A DNA stretch of 64,000 nucleotides, from assembly GCF_964026445.1 (NCBI RefSeq), contig NZ_OZ032150.1, positions 1,399,985-1,463,984 of the forward strand, in the 5' to 3' direction. The DNA is from Rickettsia endosymbiont of Cantharis rufa. Its GTDB lineage: Bacteria; Pseudomonadota; Alphaproteobacteria; Rickettsiales; Rickettsiaceae. Shown here piece by piece: positions 60,763-64,000 of this stretch. The stretch's first letter is position 1; each line of letters starts with the position of its first letter. The notes under the pieces were generated by a model. The model saw only the letters and a program-made list of their open reading frames with translations, was not told where the DNA came from and ran no database searches. The position numbers were made by a program, and so were the translations under genes.

Positions 60763-61535
60763 AAATAATAAATAACTCTTTTAGAAAATTGTCTGTAAAT
60801 TAAATAACTTGTACAAACAGTGATAAATGAAACTATAATAGACTTAACTATCAGCATCATATCCGGTAATGTTCCGTCAATTACCAATGCTTGTACAGGT
60901 CTTATAACTAAAAAGAACGGGTTAAACTCAAAATATATTTTTTTAGATTCCGGAATTAGCGAATAGGGATAAACTATCGGTATACTCCAATAAATAACTC
61001 CAAGAACAACACTCAACATTTGCGGAATATCTCGAATATACGGAGTTAAAAATGCTACTGCAATAGAGCCGCTAATTACGCTAATTACTAACGGTAGAAT
61101 TAATATCGGTATAAATATTATTTGCCAAGAAAATTTCTCGGGAAATAATAAAACAAAGGCGACATACATTGCCGAAAATGAACAAATTAAAGTATGTAAT
61201 TGTCCTAAACTGTCTGCAACTGGAAAAAAAGTTTTAGAAATTCTAACTTTTTTTATTATTTGATCACGGGTTACCAAAGAACTCGAGCAAATGGTTAGGC
61301 TACTTACTATAAAACTCCATAAAGGAATACCACCAACTAGGTTCATTACCATAAATTCTCTTGGTTGTCTTAACAAAAAACCGAAAAAATATGAAATTAC
61401 CATTATGTGAATAAAAGGCTGAATTAAACTCCATAAAGAACCTAAAAAAGAATCCTTATTTTGTCTAATTATAGAAGCTTTAACTAGTAATGTTATTGCC
61501 TGCCAGTATTTTTTAGAAAAAAAATACTTTATCAT
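60759..61535 (-). CDS. ABC-2 type polysaccharide export permease (Wzm/TagG-like)
   Basis: 258 residues with about six membrane helices; begins with the cytoplasmic segment KASIIRQNKDSFLGSLWSLI followed by QPFIHIMVISYFFGF, and has FIPILILPLVISVISGSIAV and YWSIPIVYPYSLIPE, the pattern of O-antigen or teichoic-acid type ABC exporters. It overlaps the ATPase gene by 4 bases upstream and the oxidoreductase by 4 bases downstream. Together with its ATPase it probably exports an undecaprenyl-linked glycan. Confidence 0.9.
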   Translation of the reverse strand: MIKYFFSKKYWQAITLLVKASIIRQNKDSFLGSLWSLIQPFIHIMVISYFFGFLLRQPREFMVMNLVGGIPLWSFIVSSLTICSSSLVTRDQIIKKVRISKTFFPVADSLGQLHTLICSFSAMYVAFVLLFPEKFSWQIIFIPILILPLVISVISGSIAVAFLTPYIRDIPQMLSVVLGVIYWSIPIVYPYSLIPESKKIYFEFNPFFLVIRPVQALVIDGTLPDMMLIVKSIIVSFITVCTSYLIYRQFSKRVIYYL

Positions 61536-62278
61536 TTATGAGTCTCTCTATTATAAATTTTAAACATTTCTGATGTATTTCCATCGCCGATAATATTACC
61601 GTCACGTAATAATATACATCTATCGCAATTATCTTTTATAATTTCTTCTTGATGGCTTACTATTATTGAAATAGGGGTATTTTTAAATTTATTCTTCATT
61701 AAATTAAGAGATTTTTCTATAAAATAGTTATCGCCTGCTGCAAAAACTTCATCAAGTAACAAAATTTGTGGATTTTGAAATATTGATACAGAAAAAGCGA
61801 GACGGGATAACATTCCTGAACTATAGTTTTTTATCGTTAAATCGATTTTTTTACCAAGTTCTGAAAAATCTATAATTTCTTGTTCTATTTTTTTGCTATA
61901 TTTATTGAGCATATTGTTATATAGCATCAACATTTTTATATTTTCACGACCTGTCTGCTCCGGCTCAAAACCCACTCCCATATCTATGATTGCTGCAATA
62001 TCTCCATGAACTTTAACTGTACCTGATTTTAAAGGATATATTCCTGCTATTAGCTTTAAAAGAGAGCTTTTTCCTGAACCGTTACTCCCTATAAAAGCTA
62101 TTTTCTCTCCCTCATAACAAGAAAAATTAATATTGTTTAGTATGGATATATTTGGGGAAAGAGAAACTCCTTTTTTTAAAAAAAAATGTTTTAAACCCTG
62201 GGCTCTCTTATGAGTGTCAATACCCTCAACATAACCATTGGCTATCTCTATAAATACTTTTGAATGGTTAAGTGACAT
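61532..62278 (-). CDS. ABC transporter ATPase (Wzt/TagH-like)
   Basis: 248 residues: Walker A IAFIGSNGSGKSSLLKLIAG, signature YSSGMLSRLAFSVSIF, Walker B ILLLDEVFAAGDNYF and switch His in IIVSHQEEII. The N-terminal extension (LKHFFLKKGVSLSPNISIL) and GIDTHKRAQG are typical of the polysaccharide-export ATPases; no C-terminal carbohydrate-binding domain is present. Located 10 bp behind trxA. Confidence 0.93.
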   Translation of the reverse strand: MSLNHSKVFIEIANGYVEGIDTHKRAQGLKHFFLKKGVSLSPNISILNNINFSCYEGEKIAFIGSNGSGKSSLLKLIAGIYPLKSGTVKVHGDIAAIIDMGVGFEPEQTGRENIKMLMLYNNMLNKYSKKIEQEIIDFSELGKKIDLTIKNYSSGMLSRLAFSVSIFQNPQILLLDEVFAAGDNYFIEKSLNLMKNKFKNTPISIIVSHQEEIIKDNCDRCILLRDGNIIGDGNTSEMFKIYNRETHK

Positions 62279-62288
62279 AAAATAAATA

Positions 62289-62606
62289 TTAGGTAGATTT
62301 ATTAATCCAGTCTAAAAGAGAGTTTTTTTGCTGCAAACCTATTTTAGTATCTTTCTGTTCACCGTTTTTAAATAACATTACCGTCGGAATACTACGAATA
62401 CCATATTTTGATGGGGTATCAGGGTTATCATCAATATTCATCTTAAGTACTTTTACTTTGCCTTGTAATTCTTTACTGATTTCATTTATTATTGGTGTTA
62501 ACATCTTGCACGGTCCACACCATTCTGCCCAAAAATCAACCAGCACAGGTAAATCCGATTCCAACACCTCTTTTTCAAAAGAACTGTCTGTTACATTATT
62601 TGCCAT
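62289..62606 (-). CDS. trxA: Thioredoxin
   Basis: 105 residues with the WAEWCGPCKML active site, DDNPDTPSKYGIRSIPTVML containing the cis-Pro, and a C-terminal helix. First gene of a four-gene leftward operon, followed 10 bp later by the ABC ATPase. Confidence 0.97.
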   Translation of the reverse strand: MANNVTDSSFEKEVLESDLPVLVDFWAEWCGPCKMLTPIINEISKELQGKVKVLKMNIDDNPDTPSKYGIRSIPTVMLFKNGEQKDTKIGLQQKNSLLDWINKST

Positions 62607-62631
62607 AATTTATCCTCTGTGTTATATAGAT

Positions 62632-62726
62632 GTCATTGCGGGCGACTAAAAGGAGTGCGGCAATCTCAGGATTTTGGTACGAGATTGTTTCGTTAAAATT
62701 TTCAATTTTTTCTCGCAATGACGAAA
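62632..62726. repeat. Palindromic intergenic repeat upstream of trxA
   Basis: GATGTCATTGCGGGCGACTA and TTTCTCGCAATGACGAA form the arms of an element of the ATTGCGAGC type, also present upstream of htpG and at 43.5 and 54.1 kb. Confidence 0.75.
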
Positions 62727-62781
62727 AAATATAAATAAAATTATAAGTTACTCATCTCTACTTGTAAATGATGAAAATATT

Positions 62782-63603
62782 TTATTTATTATATTTATTC
62801 TTCCTATTATAATATATCCGCATTATTAAAGCCGCCGTTTCTTCTATTGATCTAGTTGATACATCAATTACCGGCCAATTTCTTTGCCCGCAAATTTTTT
62901 TAACTTCCAAACACTCTTTTTGTACTATATTAAAATCTGTATAGCTTTTATTTTCATTAATTTGCAATAAATTTAATCTAGTTTCTCTTATCTCGATTAA
63001 TCTATTTGGATTAATGACCAGTCCTACTACCAATTGATCTATATCTTTTTCTATAAAATCAGGAAAAGGGCAATTATAAACATAAGGAATATTGGCAGCT
63101 TTTAGCCCATTATATGCTAAGAATACAGAAGTCGGAGTTTTAGAAGTCCTAGAAGGACCTATTAATATTATATCAGCGAAGGATAGCTCATTAAGCATTT
63201 GTCCGTCATCATGTCTTATAGCATAATCTATTGCATTTAGAGTATCAAAATAAGTTTTATTAAATTTATAATTATAATTTTGTTCTTTTTCTATTTCAGT
63301 ACCTGAAAAAACAGACATTTCTTTAATAATTTTACCTATTACGGAAATACATGGAATTTTTAATTCATAGCAAAATTTTGTTAATGTTTTTCTTAGTTCT
63401 TGATCGGCAATCGTATATAATACTATACCGTGTTTTAGCTTAATTTTATTTAGTACTTCATTTAGCAGTTCCAAATTTCTAATCATTGGCCAATGATATA
63501 ATTTTGGTTTTACAGAAGTAAATTGTGCAAGAGCTGAACTTGCCGCATATTTCGCTGTTTGTACGGAAGAGTCTGAAACCAAGTGAATAATTAGCTTTGT
63601 CAT
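62782..63603 (-). CDS. ppsR: Pyruvate, phosphate dikinase regulatory protein (PPSR, DUF299)
   Basis: 273 residues: [20 protein letters not shown] at the start, [20 protein letters not shown] with the P-loop-like [29 protein letters not shown] and [19 protein letters not shown]. The family are ADP-dependent kinase/phosphorylases that switch PPDK or PEP synthase off and on. In R. prowazekii this gene family lies beside the replication origin (from memory), which fits the DnaA boxes upstream of its start. Confidence 0.92.
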   Translation of the reverse strand: MTKLIIHLVSDSSVQTAKYAASSALAQFTSVKPKLYHWPMIRNLELLNEVLNKIKLKHGIVLYTIADQELRKTLTKFCYELKIPCISVIGKIIKEMSVFSGTEIEKEQNYNYKFNKTYFDTLNAIDYAIRHDDGQMLNELSFADIILIGPSRTSKTPTSVFLAYNGLKAANIPYVYNCPFPDFIEKDIDQLVVGLVINPNRLIEIRETRLNLLQINENKSYTDFNIVQKECLEVKKICGQRNWPVIDVSTRSIEETAALIMRIYYNRKNKYNK

Positions 63604-63619
63604 ACTTTACACATGTAAT

Positions 63620-63628
63620 TGTGGATAA
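63620..63628 (-). promoter_or_regulatory. DnaA box
   Basis: TGTGGATAA, the exact complement of the consensus TTATCCACA. Confidence 0.65.
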
Positions 63629-63733
63629 ATTTTTTAATAACTTATTATTTTTCTAATTAATATCTATTAAAAATTTCCTCAGATCCTTATTAAATCAAGT
63701 AAATCTAGTGTATTTTCTTTTTAATGAATAGTT

Positions 63734-63742
63734 TGTGGATAA
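63734..63742 (-). promoter_or_regulatory. DnaA box
   Basis: A second perfect TGTGGATAA, followed 3 bp later by the one-mismatch TGTGAATAA at 63746-63754. Confidence 0.65.
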
Positions 63743-63813
63743 AATTGTGAATAAATGACATTTTTCTTTGAAAAAATAGTCTTTTCTAAGCTACAAACAA
63801 AGATTACACTTAA

Positions 63814-63822
63814 TTATCCACT
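63814..63822 (+). promoter_or_regulatory. DnaA box, one mismatch
   Basis: TTATCCACT on the opposite strand to the others; last base differs from consensus. Confidence 0.55.
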
Positions 63823-64000
63823 TACATAAATCTATTGCAAATTTATGTGAATACTAATTAAAAATGCTGATATTTTTAAGAAAAATCTTAGTGAAAATTT
63901 TGTTGATAACTTTGTTCAAAAGATTTAATCTACATAATTCTGTTTACATAAACAACATCTAATAAAAATATTTATTATATTTAATTTCATAGTAGTAAAA

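Larger units (their letters stand above)
63604..64000. other. Probable replication-origin region (oriC side), to window edge
   Basis: 397 bp without a gene, about 75 to 80 percent AT. DnaA-box-like 9-mers: TGTGGATAA at 63620-63628 and at 63734-63742, TGTGAATAA at 63746-63754, TTATCCACT at 63814-63822. A partly symmetric TTAATATCTATTAA lies near 63657, but I found no exact TTAA-N7-TTAA (CtrA) site. In R. prowazekii the origin is described between hemE and the PPSR-type gene; the hemE side would be beyond this window. The start of ppsR transcription must also lie here. Confidence 0.6.

Noticed and set aside
63604..64000. CtrA-binding site TTAA-N7-TTAA
   Set aside because: The nearest match near 63657 has a six-base spacer; no exact site was found by eye.

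Overview
This is a strongly AT-rich window of a Rickettsia chromosome. The organism call rests on a citrate synthase that reads almost like the textbook rickettsial GltA, on many Rickettsia palindromic elements (RPEs) between and inside genes, on the alpha-proteobacterial core gene content, and on decayed fragments that look like the Rickettsiales conjugative element (a TraD-like remnant and a SpoT-like HD fragment). The density of insertion sequences fits one of the IS-rich rickettsiae; the species cannot be named from the sequence alone.

Layout. 1-5.1 kb: uvrA (runs off the left edge), ssb, a broken FkbM methyltransferase and a lipoprotein. 5.2-6.6 kb: IS1-family copy, a SpoT-like fragment and tRNA-Arg(TCT). 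6.7-14.7 kb: a conserved core block with a YggU-like gene, htpG, hemA, a possible structured RNA, tig, obgE and gltA. 14.8-16.9 kb: two toxin-antitoxin loci (parDE with a nonsense codon in the toxin; intact hicAB) around the cleanest IS1 copy. 17-24.7 kb: udg, rluD, prmC with a broken trmB half, a nested IS1-in-IS3 element, then pcnB-znuA-tsaE read leftwards. 24.8-34.1 kb: accessory and decayed DNA (comEC fragment, IS630, IS6, IS481 and IS1 pieces, a DUF6880-like pseudogene, an M50 peptidase fragment) with a SCO-like gene, an MliC-like lipoprotein, a SIMPL protein and a repeat protein. 35.2-38.8 kb: tsf, rpsB and cysS. 38.9-56.7 kb: the main IS graveyard (IS1, IS3, IS21, IS6, IS481), with a few genes between (an exported protein, an orphan RHH antitoxin, three adjacent unknown genes, a lipoprotein, an SMR pseudogene, a SemiSWEET-like gene and secG). 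56.7-63.6 kb: a queuosine-precursor transporter, a mazF fragment, and the tightly coupled operon trxA - ABC ATPase - ABC permease - large FAD/Fe-S oxidoreductase, then ppsR. 63.6-64 kb: an intergenic region with DnaA boxes that is probably the edge of, or part of, the replication origin.

The main story is genome erosion driven by repeats. At least eleven IS1-family pieces share the same disabling lesions, and only two of the copies still have target-site duplications. One IS1 copy is split by an inversion that can be undone on paper. IS elements are nested in each other, and several host genes end or begin at an IS boundary. RPEs have gone into coding sequence repeatedly (udg, prmC, znuA, pcnB and three times in one oxidoreductase) while keeping the reading frame. 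I see no CRISPR array, prophage or clearly new defence system. The least explained items are the possible structured RNA before tig, the three-repeat protein near 33.5 kb and the unknown genes at 46.3-48.4 kb.
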